From Desulfamplus sp. (GTDB lineage Bacteria; Desulfobacterota; Desulfobacteria; Desulfobacterales; Desulfobacteraceae): 64,000 bases of DNA. Below the pieces are notes generated by a model, which was not told the DNA's origin, did no database searches, and saw only the letters and a list, made by a program, of their open reading frames with translations. The stretch spans positions 1-64,000 of the forward strand of contig JADGBE010000003.1 in the NCBI GenBank assembly GCA_015231615.1, given 5' to 3'. This document shows positions 38,581 to 47,384 of this stretch, one piece after another (position 1 is the stretch's first letter; each line of letters begins with the position of its first letter). A program made the position numbers and the translations under genes.

Positions 38581-38700
38581 GCAGATAATTATATAAATTG
38601 GCAGATAATTATATAAATTGGCAGATAATTATATAAATTGGCAGATAATTATATAAATTGGCAGATAATTATATAAATTGGCAGATAGTTATATGAATTG
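38581..38700. repeat. Six-copy 20-bp tandem repeat upstream of mttB-like gene
   Basis: Five perfect copies of GCAGATAATTATATAAATTG and one with two changes fill 120 bases exactly. The array begins 27 bases after the nadE stop and ends 61 bases before the MttB-family start. The unit (about two helical turns) contains a TATATAA core and reads TATAAT on the minus strand. Confidence 0.97.
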
Positions 38701-38761
38701 AATGATAGGATTAGATAGATCATTTTTTCAATCATACAAATTTTTACTGGGGGATTTTAGT

Positions 38762-40273
38762 ATGGAGAATTTAAACGAAAGAGCTTTCTTAACTGATACA
38801 ACTCTTGATAAAAATAAATTTCAGAAGATTCATAAAGCATCTTTGGAGATTTTGAAGGAAAGGGGGCTTTGGGTAGGCTCTGAAGCACTTGTAGCTACAG
38901 CAAAATCTCATGGACTTAAAACTGACGGAGAAAAGGTATTTTTTACTGAATATGATGTTGAAAAGGCAATTTTAAATGCCTCTTCATCAAATAGATTTAC
39001 TCTGCTTGCCCGTAATCCAAAATATAACATTGATTTTAATATTGATTACAGTGCAACAGGGATAGGAAGATCAGCCCCATTTATATTTGATCCATCAGGA
39101 AAAAGACGTCAGGCAGATGGCAATGATTATATATCAGCTATTAAACTTGGTCAGATGCTTGATGCTGTTCAAATACAGGGCAATCTTGTCTATCCCGGGA
39201 ATGTTTCTAATGATAAACTGTTCCCATTTATGATGGCAAATCAGATACTTTACTCTGACAAACCATACAATATCTCATCAATTTCAGACCTTGAGATGCT
39301 TTGCATGGCATTTGATATTACACCAGAAACATTGAAAAAAAGAGATACTCTCTCTTTTGCTTCTACCTCTTCTAATAGCCATAATCTATCAGAAGATGAT
39401 AAAAACGAACAAATAAACACCAAAAAAAATGTTATCTCTTATGCTCAAAGCACTGTAAATTGCATATCTCCGTTGATTCTTGCAGGAGATCAAGGAGATT
39501 TTCTAATAGCTATGGCAGAACATGGAATTGCGATAAGCATCTCGCCATGCCCGTCTGCTGGAATGACTGGACCATGTTCAGTTCTTGGCAATGTGATTCT
39601 CAATAACTGTGAAGTGCTAAGTATTCTTGTTTTAACGCAGCTTATAAAGCCCGGACTACCTATATTTTACGGTGCTTTTCCATGCTCATGCGATATGAAA
39701 TCTATGAGCATAACCTATGGTGGTCCTGAAAGCCGAATGATGGAGTCTGGTGCTGCCTTGATGGGCAAAGCTTATGGCTTGCTTACACGTGGCAATGTTG
39801 GAATGAACGATGCACAAGCGTGCGATTTTCATGCTGGTGCTGAGTCAATGTTTTGCTTTATTAATGCCTTACAAAATAAGATAAATTTTCTTCCCGGATG
39901 TGGAATCATGTCAAGTTTTGCAGCAGCTTCATTGGAAAAATTGATTATGGACGCTGACCTTGCTGCTTATACTAAAAGATTTCTTGAACCAATTACTACT
40001 GATGATATTGATGAGCTTGTGGAGTTGATAAAAACAGTTGACCCCAAAATCAACTTTGTAACATCACCTCATACATTTACAAATTTCAGAAAGGCTTTGC
40101 ATCACCCTACACTCTTTTGGAGAACTAATTACGATAAATGGGAAGCAAAGGGAAAAACTCTCATTGATCAGGCAGCAGAGCGGGTCTCCATACTTTTAAA
40201 AACTTACTCTCAACCACCAATTGATCTAAATCTTGCATCACGTCTTAAAGATTACACTTATTCGGGAGAATAG
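38762..40273 (+). CDS. MttB-family (trimethylamine methyltransferase-like) corrinoid methyltransferase, non-pyrrolysine
   Basis: The start is the ATG at 38762, behind GGGGGA; the track start at 38702 adds 20 residues from the repeat edge. About 503 residues fit the MttB barrel (HAGAESMFCFINALQNK, PGCGIMSSFAAASLEKLIMDADLAAY split). There is no in-frame TAG, so no pyrrolysine, unlike methanogen MttB and like the glycine-betaine type MtgB. Such enzymes pass a methyl group from a quaternary amine or similar substrate to a corrinoid protein. No corrinoid protein gene lies nearby, so the substrate is unknown. An Asn/Ser-rich insert (SSNSHNLSEDDKN) is present. Confidence 0.85.
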   Translation: MENLNERAFLTDTTLDKNKFQKIHKASLEILKERGLWVGSEALVATAKSHGLKTDGEKVFFTEYDVEKAILNASSSNRFTLLARNPKYNIDFNIDYSATGIGRSAPFIFDPSGKRRQADGNDYISAIKLGQMLDAVQIQGNLVYPGNVSNDKLFPFMMANQILYSDKPYNISSISDLEMLCMAFDITPETLKKRDTLSFASTSSNSHNLSEDDKNEQINTKKNVISYAQSTVNCISPLILAGDQGDFLIAMAEHGIAISISPCPSAGMTGPCSVLGNVILNNCEVLSILVLTQLIKPGLPIFYGAFPCSCDMKSMSITYGGPESRMMESGAALMGKAYGLLTRGNVGMNDAQACDFHAGAESMFCFINALQNKINFLPGCGIMSSFAAASLEKLIMDADLAAYTKRFLEPITTDDIDELVELIKTVDPKINFVTSPHTFTNFRKALHHPTLFWRTNYDKWEAKGKTLIDQAAERVSILLKTYSQPPIDLNLASRLKDYTYSGE

Positions 40274-40277
40274 CAGC

Positions 40278-40574
40278 ATGATTCTTAACGAACCATTGAT
40301 AATGGACTTTTTAGAAAATCAAAATTTACAACAAGAGAGCCACAATTTTATACATGAGTATAAAGGGTTAGGTGCTTTTGGCATGGACAGAGAAACTGAC
40401 GAGGAGACAATCATGTTTTATCTCCAAAAATTTTCTGAAGATAGATTTATGAAAGCATTTATCCCAAGGTTAAAAGATGAAGAGCTTGAAGCTCTTTACA
40501 ACATGATTAACACTCTTTTAAAAAAACATTTTTCAGAAGATGAATACCACTCACTTTTCCTTAAAGATAGATGA
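40278..40574 (+). CDS. Small conserved acidic cytoplasmic protein
   Basis: The ATG at 40278 (residue 16 of the track ORF) begins MILNEPLIMDFLEN and gives 98 residues; the ATG at 40302 is another choice. It starts 4 bases after the mttB-like stop, so it is probably co-translated. It is helical and acidic, with ETDEETIMFYLQKFSEDRFM and a C-terminal KHFSEDEYHSLFLKD. I remember similar unnamed proteins in Desulfobacterota but no known function. Confidence 0.7.
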   Translation: MILNEPLIMDFLENQNLQQESHNFIHEYKGLGAFGMDRETDEETIMFYLQKFSEDRFMKAFIPRLKDEELEALYNMINTLLKKHFSEDEYHSLFLKDR

Positions 40575-40666
40575 TTAAAAAGAGATTTACTACCTGTTTC
40601 TATTGCAGGATATGGTGATTTATGCAAATATAATTAGCAGGTAACCTTATAGAAAAAGAGAATTTA

Positions 40667-41224
40667 ATGAAACTTGTTGTAACTGCTGATGTGCATGGAA
40701 GCTACTCCACATGGTTGACAATTAAAAGTATGCTTAAGCCAGAAGATGCTTTAGCTGTGGCGGGCGATCTATTTGGCACTTGTTATCCACGTTTACGGGA
40801 TAATGATTATCAACCCGAACGTATTCTTCAAGAGATTTCAGAATTTAATAATCCACTCTATTTCGTCTATGGTAACTGTGATAGCAAACTATTTTCTCCT
40901 GGCTACAAGGATAACTTAATATTTGATTTTATGAAGTTCAGAGTTTTTCTTCATCACGGAGACAAATATTTTAGTCAGATTCCACCAGAAATACTCTCTG
41001 AAGATGTTAATTTAGTAATACAGGGACACACTCATGTTTTTTCTATTGAGAAAAAAGTTTATACAAGAAACCAAGATAGTCATCACGAGCTAATATTTCT
41101 TAATCCAGGTTCTCTTGCAGCCCCACGAACATCTTTTTATACCTATGCAGTAGTTGACAGTAATGGAATAAAGATAATTGACATTAAAACAGCTACTTGT
41201 TTGAAATCTGTATCAACTATATAA
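40667..41224 (+). CDS. YfcE/MJ0936-type metallophosphodiesterase
   Basis: A 185-residue calcineurin-like phosphoesterase with all usual motifs: ADVHG, GDLFG, GNCDS, HHGD, GHTH and LNPGSLA. Family members hydrolyse phosphodiesters with two Mn/Ni ions. It lies between the MttB-linked gene and the DUF3352-like gene on the same strand. The cellular substrate is unknown. Confidence 0.92.
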   Translation: MKLVVTADVHGSYSTWLTIKSMLKPEDALAVAGDLFGTCYPRLRDNDYQPERILQEISEFNNPLYFVYGNCDSKLFSPGYKDNLIFDFMKFRVFLHHGDKYFSQIPPEILSEDVNLVIQGHTHVFSIEKKVYTRNQDSHHELIFLNPGSLAAPRTSFYTYAVVDSNGIKIIDIKTATCLKSVSTI

Positions 41225-41249
41225 AATTTAAAAAAAATTGGAGGGCATT

Positions 41250-43130
41250 ATGAAAAAAACTATTATCGCACTTTTTACTATTTTGTTGTTTAACCCATTT
41301 TATGTTGGTTTAAGTTTTTCTTCTACTGATATTGGAGAAGCAATTAAAATTTTACCAGAATCAACTGACTTTGTTATCAAATTTTCTTCAACAAAAAATT
41401 TCTACGAATACCTTTCTGTTACTGACAAATCATTTATGGGCGAAACCATAGATGATATTGACGAGATAAAGAGTAATTTGGGATTTAACCCCTTTGATTT
41501 AAAAGAGTTAGAGAGTAATGGGCTTGATATTTCTAAACCTTTTGGTGTTGCCGTATCTGATTTCAAAATTATCAATAGTACTTCTAATAAAACAGATGAG
41601 GCACCAAGCATGAATTTAATGTTTTTTTTACCTGTAAAAGATGTTGAGAAGGCGGTTGGGAAAATCAAGCAGATTGTTGAAGAGGATAACCCTGAGGCAC
41701 AATTTACCAAAAAAGGTGATGTATGGAGCTGGTATATTGATATGGAGGACTCATCTGAACCCGATGACCTTGAAGATGGTGAAGAATCTGAAGAAGGTGA
41801 ACAAGAGGCAACTCAAGAGGTAAAAGAAGAATCTCAAAATCAAGATGCAACAAAAGAAGATAATAACGCAAAGATTGATGAATTAAAGTCTGACGAAGAT
41901 AATACCAAACTAATGCCAACTTATATGGTAAATAAAAATGGATACCTGTTTATAGGTGCAAATCCTGAAGCAGATGCAAGAAGTTTTTTTGAAACTTTAG
42001 GAAAGCAGGAGAAAAAACTTGTAGATTCACCCGTATTTGTAAATGTAATTAAAAAGGCAGATATATCAAATGACATTTTTTTATATGCAAACTTAGGAAG
42101 GCTATTTAGCTCTAACCCAGAGATTGTAAAATACCTATCTAATGATATAGCTCAAAATTATAAAGCTAATTTCAATTATCTAAAAGATTACCAAGGGTGT
42201 GGAGTTTCTGCTGATTTTAAAAATCCAGACCTAAAAGCTGATTTTATCCTAAATGTTGTTGAAAACTCACCACTACTAAATATATTTAAAGAGGTAACTC
42301 CTAAAAGAGATTTAATTTTAGGTCTTAAAGATAACCCTCTTTTGTTAATTGGTATTGTAGAGAATATTCAGGCCTACTGGAAGATGATTAAAGAGACATT
42401 AGATAAAAATAGCATTGATACAATGAAAAAGGAGTTTGCAACTATAAAAACAGACTACGATATTGATGTAGAAAAAGATATAATTGAGAATATGGGCAAT
42501 AACTTGACTCTTGGAACCTATGATGGAATGAGTATTAACATGACAAACATTAATACTTTAGCCTCAATAGAGTTTAAAGACCCTTTAAAAATGAAAGCTG
42601 TTATTGATAAGCTAATTGCAAAACTTCCACCAGATAATCAATCTATGATAAACAGGGTCGATATAAATGGAAGCCAGATTTATATGATTATAGCAGGTCC
42701 TTTTCAATTATATGCAGGTTTTATTGGAAACAATCTTGTTATTACACTTGGAAAACCGATGTTTGAGAAAGCTATGTCTGCTGAAGTAGAGAATGGTTTT
42801 ATTAAAAATTTTAAAGATACTAAACTTTCAACATCTCTAAAACAAGATATATCTATATTTTTCCTTGATTTTAAAGAGGCTATATCTGCTGTAAAAAATT
42901 TTGTACCAATGTTTATTGCTCAAGAGCCTGAGATTGGAATTATAATGATGCCAGAATTTCAGAAGATAGTTGAACCCTTTAAATATATATCTGCTTTTTC
43001 TCGAATTGATGGAAATGCTATTGTTGGAGAATTCCTATTTAAAACTAACTTTAACAAACCGTTTTTTCAAGGTGTTAAAGAGGCAAATAGTGAAATTGAG
43101 GCTCTTAAGAAAAAAGTTGTGAAACAATAA
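41250..43130 (+). CDS. Exported DUF3352-like protein
   Basis: About 626 residues starting with a signal peptide (MKKTIIALFTILLFNPF). The ATG at 41250 has GGAGGG 4 bases upstream and is preferred to 41238. The body repeats patterns of the DUF3352 type (LPESTDFVIKFSS, LKDNPLLLIGIVENI, AFSRIDGNAIVGEF). An acidic Glu/Asp/Gln-rich stretch (EDGEESEEGEQEATQE) interrupts the N-terminal domain. Probably periplasmic; function unknown. Confidence 0.7.
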   Translation: MKKTIIALFTILLFNPFYVGLSFSSTDIGEAIKILPESTDFVIKFSSTKNFYEYLSVTDKSFMGETIDDIDEIKSNLGFNPFDLKELESNGLDISKPFGVAVSDFKIINSTSNKTDEAPSMNLMFFLPVKDVEKAVGKIKQIVEEDNPEAQFTKKGDVWSWYIDMEDSSEPDDLEDGEESEEGEQEATQEVKEESQNQDATKEDNNAKIDELKSDEDNTKLMPTYMVNKNGYLFIGANPEADARSFFETLGKQEKKLVDSPVFVNVIKKADISNDIFLYANLGRLFSSNPEIVKYLSNDIAQNYKANFNYLKDYQGCGVSADFKNPDLKADFILNVVENSPLLNIFKEVTPKRDLILGLKDNPLLLIGIVENIQAYWKMIKETLDKNSIDTMKKEFATIKTDYDIDVEKDIIENMGNNLTLGTYDGMSINMTNINTLASIEFKDPLKMKAVIDKLIAKLPPDNQSMINRVDINGSQIYMIIAGPFQLYAGFIGNNLVITLGKPMFEKAMSAEVENGFIKNFKDTKLSTSLKQDISIFFLDFKEAISAVKNFVPMFIAQEPEIGIIMMPEFQKIVEPFKYISAFSRIDGNAIVGEFLFKTNFNKPFFQGVKEANSEIEALKKKVVKQ

Positions 43131-43141
43131 TAAATGAAGAC

Positions 43142-43168
43142 CCCCGCCTCAGCCGCAAGGGGCGGGGT
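43142..43168 (+). terminator. GC-rich hairpin after the DUF3352-like gene
   Basis: CCCCGCC and GGCGGGG pair around TCAGCCGCAAG about 10 bases after the stop. There is no good U-tract, so it could also be a dispersed palindrome. Confidence 0.4.
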
Positions 43169-43194
43169 ATTAACCAGAGCTTTGCAATAAATAT

Positions 43195-43221
43195 AACCCC
43201 GTAGCAAGAAGCTACGGGGTT
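43195..43221. terminator. Hairpin at the 3' end of motB
   Basis: AACCCCGTAGC and GCTACGGGGTT form a perfect 11-bp stem with an AAGAA loop and overlap the motB stop codon. U-tracts are weak on both strands. Confidence 0.55.
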
Positions 43222-43951
43222 ATTGATAGACATCTTTTTCTAATACAAATTCGACTCTTCTATTTTTCTCACGATTTTCTTGGGAACTATTTGAAACTAA
43301 TGGCAATGTAGAACCATATCCTGTTGCTGTAAGCCTTTCTGGCTCAACCCCGTTTCTGATTAAATATTTTAGCACTTCCATAGCCCTTGCTGATGATAAC
43401 TCCCAATTTGATTCATATTTTTCTGAAGATATGGGGGTATCATCAGTATGTCCTTTTATGTTTAAAATATAGTCAGGATAGTCATACATTATATCAAGAA
43501 GCCTCTGCAACAAAGGAATAAACCCCTTGTTAATCTCTGCTGTCCCCTGCTCAAATACGTAGTTACCATCAAGCCTTATTACAATTTTGCCCATACGGAC
43601 AAAGGTAGTTAAATCATTGCTATCATTGTTTTGAGCAATAAATTTGTTCACATCTCTTATTAGTGAATCCTGCCTTGAGGATAAGCCAATCCTCTCATCA
43701 AGTGAGATCTGCTGATTTCCATAATCTGGGAAATCAAACATATCAACATATTCTGAAAAGAATGAGTTCGCTTCCATCTGGCTTTTTATAGTTTTAAGAG
43801 CAGAAATAGCTTTTGCCTGTTCGTTTGATGAAATTGAGTAGAGCAGAACAAAAAAAACCAAAAGTAATGTAACCAGATCGGCGTATGTTACTAACCAACC
43901 AGCGTCATCATCATTTGATATAAGAGAGTCAGATATTCTTGTCTCTTTCAT
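43220..43951 (-). CDS. motB: Flagellar motor protein MotB
   Basis: A 243-residue stator subunit. The single helix WLVTYADLVTLLLVFFVLLYS contains the proton-carrying Asp. The C-terminal OmpA-like domain has NIKGHTDDTPISSEKYESNWELS and ATGYGSTLPLVSN, and binds peptidoglycan. It follows motA by 45 bases. No other flagellar genes are in the window. Confidence 0.94.
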   Translation of the reverse strand: MKETRISDSLISNDDDAGWLVTYADLVTLLLVFFVLLYSISSNEQAKAISALKTIKSQMEANSFFSEYVDMFDFPDYGNQQISLDERIGLSSRQDSLIRDVNKFIAQNNDSNDLTTFVRMGKIVIRLDGNYVFEQGTAEINKGFIPLLQRLLDIMYDYPDYILNIKGHTDDTPISSEKYESNWELSSARAMEVLKYLIRNGVEPERLTATGYGSTLPLVSNSSQENREKNRRVEFVLEKDVYQ

Positions 43952-43996
43952 GGGTGTTTTTTATAAAAGCGGGTATATTCACTTGTTGCAAGATAT

Positions 43997-44785
43997 TTAT
44001 ACATTATCTAATTTATCTCGTAAATTCATTTTAGCCATTGGTTTCCTCGATCTTTCAGGGATAAAAGATGAGAGTTTTTCATAGACAATAACAGGATTGT
44101 TGTTATCAAGTATTGAGATAGCCCCCTCCATCATAATCTCAAGATTAATAACTTCCATAATAGTTCTTGCCTTTAATTTACCAGCAACGGGTAGAAAGAA
44201 CATTGTTGATAGTAGAGAGCCGTAGAATGTAGTAAGGAGAGCAATTGCCATTGATGGACCTATGCTTGCAGGGTCTTGTAATTTACTTAACATCTGAACA
44301 AGCCCAATTAATGTTCCAAGCATACCAAACGCGGGCGAGTAGAGTCCCATCTTTCTAAATACATCTTGAACAATATAATGCCTCATTTTAAGAGATTCAA
44401 TTTCAGTAAGCAATGCGGCTCTTATGACATGTTCTGGCGATCCATCAGCAATAAGCCCGCATGCTTTTTTAAGAAAACCTGATTTTGTCTGAATTTTTCC
44501 AAGCTCAAGCAAACCCTGTTTTCGACTAATATAACAAAGACTTATCATATTTGCTACAGCATCGTTTGGCTCTTCTTTATCTTTTGAAAAGACAAAATAT
44601 GCGGCCCTAAAAGCTGCGTAAACATCTTTAAATTGAAATGTAAGAAATGTGGTTGCAACTGTTCCTCCACCTACAATCATCATACTTGGAATATTTATGA
44701 AGTTCTGTATGTCGCCACCAATAAAGATTGCACTTATAATAAGCGAAAATCCAGAAATAATGCCAAGAAAAGATGCAATATCCAT
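43997..44785 (-). CDS. motA: Flagellar motor protein MotA/PomA
   Basis: A 262-residue stator protein: DIASFLGIISGFSLIISAIFIGGD and the family segment VGGGTVATTFLTF. The periplasm-facing helices include YSPAFGMLGTLIGLVQML and AIALLTTFYGSLLSTMFFLPVAGKL. With MotB it forms the ion channel that turns the motor. The gene is the first of the pair. Confidence 0.94.
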   Translation of the reverse strand: MDIASFLGIISGFSLIISAIFIGGDIQNFINIPSMMIVGGGTVATTFLTFQFKDVYAAFRAAYFVFSKDKEEPNDAVANMISLCYISRKQGLLELGKIQTKSGFLKKACGLIADGSPEHVIRAALLTEIESLKMRHYIVQDVFRKMGLYSPAFGMLGTLIGLVQMLSKLQDPASIGPSMAIALLTTFYGSLLSTMFFLPVAGKLKARTIMEVINLEIMMEGAISILDNNNPVIVYEKLSSFIPERSRKPMAKMNLRDKLDNV

Positions 44786-44815
44786 AAGAAAATTTATTCA
44801 CTTTGATAACATAAA

Positions 44816-44840
44816 TAGGGGCGACGGTCGGTCGCCCCTA
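44816..44840. repeat. Palindrome TAGGGGCGAC/GTCGCCCCTA
   Basis: A perfect 10-bp stem with a GGTCG loop between motA and the lipoprotein gene. It is a GC-rich version of the palindromes at 1639 and 11140 and belongs to a type common in many bacterial intergenic regions. Confidence 0.6.
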
Positions 44841-44891
44841 CAATTCTTGTTTGATTGAAATTTTTGAGTAAGAAAATATTTAATGTATTAT

Positions 44892-45260
44892 CTATTTTTT
44901 AATTCTAATACTAATAATTTTACCTGATTTATCAAGATACGCTGTTCCCATAGATATTGTTTTGCCAGAAGACGCACTTACAATCCTAACCTCTTCTTCA
45001 AAAGTCATTGCCTGAGGCTTTGCTTTTTCTGTTTGGCTATTACTATTTGAGGTATCCTCAGGTAGCGAACTCTCATTGTCAGTAATTTTTTTTGAGGAAG
45101 AATCCTGGGCAGCTCTGTTTATTCTGGCTTTATTCCTCTCTGCTATCATGTTGCTTACAGTAGAATAAGCATCTTTTTCTTCATCTTGACCGCATCCAGC
45201 AACAAGAGTGAGAGCAAAGATAAAAAATACAATTTGCAATATTGTCTTTCTGACCTTCAT
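44892..45260 (-). CDS. Small lipoprotein of unknown function
   Basis: A 122-residue protein with a lipoprotein signal (IVFFIFALTLVAGCGQDEE). A Ser/Asn-rich middle (SNSNSQTEKA) follows, and the C-terminus (IVSASSGKTISMGTAYLDKSGKIISIRI) looks like a small beta domain. It is between motA and a STAS gene. The family is not recognised. Confidence 0.65.
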   Translation of the reverse strand: MKVRKTILQIVFFIFALTLVAGCGQDEEKDAYSTVSNMIAERNKARINRAAQDSSSKKITDNESSLPEDTSNSNSQTEKAKPQAMTFEEEVRIVSASSGKTISMGTAYLDKSGKIISIRIKK

Positions 45261-45396
45261 TCTTCCGCTCCTTTGATTTAAACATTTTTATCTTAGATAA
45301 ATTTTGCAAATGATATTTTTATTAATCGAATGGAAATATTGTTGATTTTGATTAATAGTTGTATTTTATCAGTTAAACAGTAGAAATTATTTTGTT

Positions 45397-45705
45397 TTAA
45401 GATGCTTTTTCAATTTTAAAACGTCTATTAAGTCGCATAGTGCTAAAGAGTCCGTAGATGTCGTTAGAGACATTGATAATCTCAAGCGTGCTTCCTTTTT
45501 GAGTCAATGTATTGTGAGCAGCAATAATAACGCCAAGTCCCACTGAATCAACCATATCAACTCCTGCAAGATCAATCACCAATTTTCCATCATTCTTGTG
45601 GATTGCTGACAAAAGCTCCTTTTTAAAATCCTCAGCCATTGATGCCACGATGCTCATACCCGGTATTATAATTGTATTATCACCTTCTCTTATCACTTGA
45701 CTCAT
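45397..45705 (-). CDS. STAS-domain anti-sigma factor antagonist
   Basis: A 102-residue STAS protein (SpoIIAA-like). The phosphorylated Ser lies in VDMVDSVGLGVIIAAH, and the fold continues with STLEIINVSNDIYGLF. Such proteins act in partner-switching with an anti-sigma kinase. None is nearby, so the partner is elsewhere. GGGAGATAC precedes the ATG. Confidence 0.9.
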   Translation of the reverse strand: MSQVIREGDNTIIIPGMSIVASMAEDFKKELLSAIHKNDGKLVIDLAGVDMVDSVGLGVIIAAHNTLTQKGSTLEIINVSNDIYGLFSTMRLNRRFKIEKAS

Positions 45706-45856
45706 TATTGTATCTCCCTATAGTAAAAATGTTATAATTATTTTTGACAAAATATGATTGCCATTTAATACTTTATGATATTGATGAATTGAGATTACCA
45801 TTATCAGAAACAGTTATCAAGAATCAGCTAATTATTTTTCTGCAATACTCTACCAT

Positions 45857-47356
45857 CTAATGCAAATACGCCTCAATATCTGACGCTTCTGGAAATCTAT
45901 CTAAAAATCTATAAAGTGTTGCCCGTCCCACACGAAGATATCGAGCAGCTTTTGCCTTGTTACCTCCCGTGATTTCAAGTGCCTTCTTAACCGAATCTTT
46001 ATTAAGTTTTCCTAAATACTTATCTTCATTTTTATTATCTTCATTTTTAGTTGAGACAATATCTTTATCTGATATTATCTCAACTTCTTTTGGTCTTGAT
46101 TGCCCTATATTCCTAAGCTCCATTGGAAGATCAGATGGCATAACCTGATTTTGTTTACATCGAACAATAGCAAACTGCACAGCATTCTGAAGCTCTCTTA
46201 CATTTCCGGGCCAAGAATAATCCATCATCAAACGGATAGCATCTTTTGAAAAACGAGGGATTACCGAACCATTATTGATTTTATTGTCATTTTTTGCCAT
46301 TTCAAGAAAATGGTCAATTAAAAGAGGAATATCGTTACGCCTTTTTCTTAAGGGGGGCAATTCAATGGGAATGACGTTTAACCTATAATATAGGTCTTTT
46401 CTAAAATTTCCCTCTTCAACCTCTTTACCAAGCTCTTTATTTGTTGCACTAATTATTCTAACATCAACTTGTATGCTCTTTTCTCCACCTACTCTCTCAA
46501 GAACACCCTCTTGAAGAAATCTTAAGAGCTTTACCTGAATCTGTTTAGGAAGTTCTGCCACTTCATCAAGAAAAAGTGTCCCTTTGTGGGCAAGCTCAAA
46601 TCTACCCTTTCTATCCTTGACAGCACCTGAAAAAGCACCTTTCACATGACCAAAAAGTTCACTCTCCACAAGCCCTTCAGGAATTGCACCGCAGTTGACA
46701 GGAACAAACAATGCCCCAGCTCTTCTGCTTTCATTATGAAGAGCATAAGCTACTCGCTCTTTTCCAGTACCTGTTTCACCGTGAATATGGACAGGATAGT
46801 CATAAGATGCAACATCGCGTATTTGATCAAAAAGATTAATCATCTCTTTGTCCTTACCCACAATACCTGAAAAAGAGGTGAGTTCTTGAGCCTTTAGAGC
46901 CAAAGCCTCGTGGTATGTAATATCTCGAAATGAGGCTATTACCCCTTTTAAATTATTTTTATCAATAATGGCTGTAATACACATCTCCACCTTACGCAGT
47001 TCACCATCTTTTGTAATTATGGTGATTGGATATTCAAGACATTTATTCAATTTTGTTTTATAGATTTCTGTTTTATTAGATTTAGAATATTTTGTTGCTT
47101 TAAAGGTTTGGGAATCATTAAACTCTTTATTATCTATTATTGTATTGCAAAATGAGCAATGTTCTCCACAAAAAGGGGAGCCAAAAATATCATGGCAATC
47201 ATGTCCAATAACTTCATCTTTTGAATATCCAGTTATATGTTCTGCCGCTCTATTAAAGAACATAATTTTGCGGTTGATGTCATGGGCGATAATTCCATCT
47301 CTTAGATTATCAAGCACAAGCTCAAGATTCTTTTGATCAAGTATAAATTCGGCCAT
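45857..47356 (-). CDS. PAS-domain sigma-54-dependent transcriptional regulator
   Basis: A 499-residue activator. The PAS domain (about 8-150) holds a Cys-rich segment GHDCHDIFGSPFCGEHCSFC that may bind metal or sense redox. The AAA+ domain has Walker A GETGTGKERVAYAL, the loop GAFSGA (about residue 240, instead of GAFTGA) and Walker B GTLFLDEVAELP. The C-terminal Fis-type helix (KKALEITGGNKAKAARYLRVG split) binds an enhancer. There is no receiver domain. The target genes are not evident; the downstream TauE/SafE permease is the adjacent candidate. Confidence 0.93.
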   Translation of the reverse strand: MAEFILDQKNLELVLDNLRDGIIAHDINRKIMFFNRAAEHITGYSKDEVIGHDCHDIFGSPFCGEHCSFCNTIIDNKEFNDSQTFKATKYSKSNKTEIYKTKLNKCLEYPITIITKDGELRKVEMCITAIIDKNNLKGVIASFRDITYHEALALKAQELTSFSGIVGKDKEMINLFDQIRDVASYDYPVHIHGETGTGKERVAYALHNESRRAGALFVPVNCGAIPEGLVESELFGHVKGAFSGAVKDRKGRFELAHKGTLFLDEVAELPKQIQVKLLRFLQEGVLERVGGEKSIQVDVRIISATNKELGKEVEEGNFRKDLYYRLNVIPIELPPLRKRRNDIPLLIDHFLEMAKNDNKINNGSVIPRFSKDAIRLMMDYSWPGNVRELQNAVQFAIVRCKQNQVMPSDLPMELRNIGQSRPKEVEIISDKDIVSTKNEDNKNEDKYLGKLNKDSVKKALEITGGNKAKAARYLRVGRATLYRFLDRFPEASDIEAYLH

Positions 47357-47384
47357 TATATTTTCATACCTTTATACATTTCTA

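Noticed and set aside
38581-38700. CRISPR array
   Set aside because: Repeats are directly adjacent, 20 bp, with no spacers and no cas genes.
38762-40283. Pyrrolysine at TAG in the MttB-like gene
   Set aside because: The TAG at 40271-40273 is the natural end: the protein is full-length and readthrough would add only four residues before TAA.
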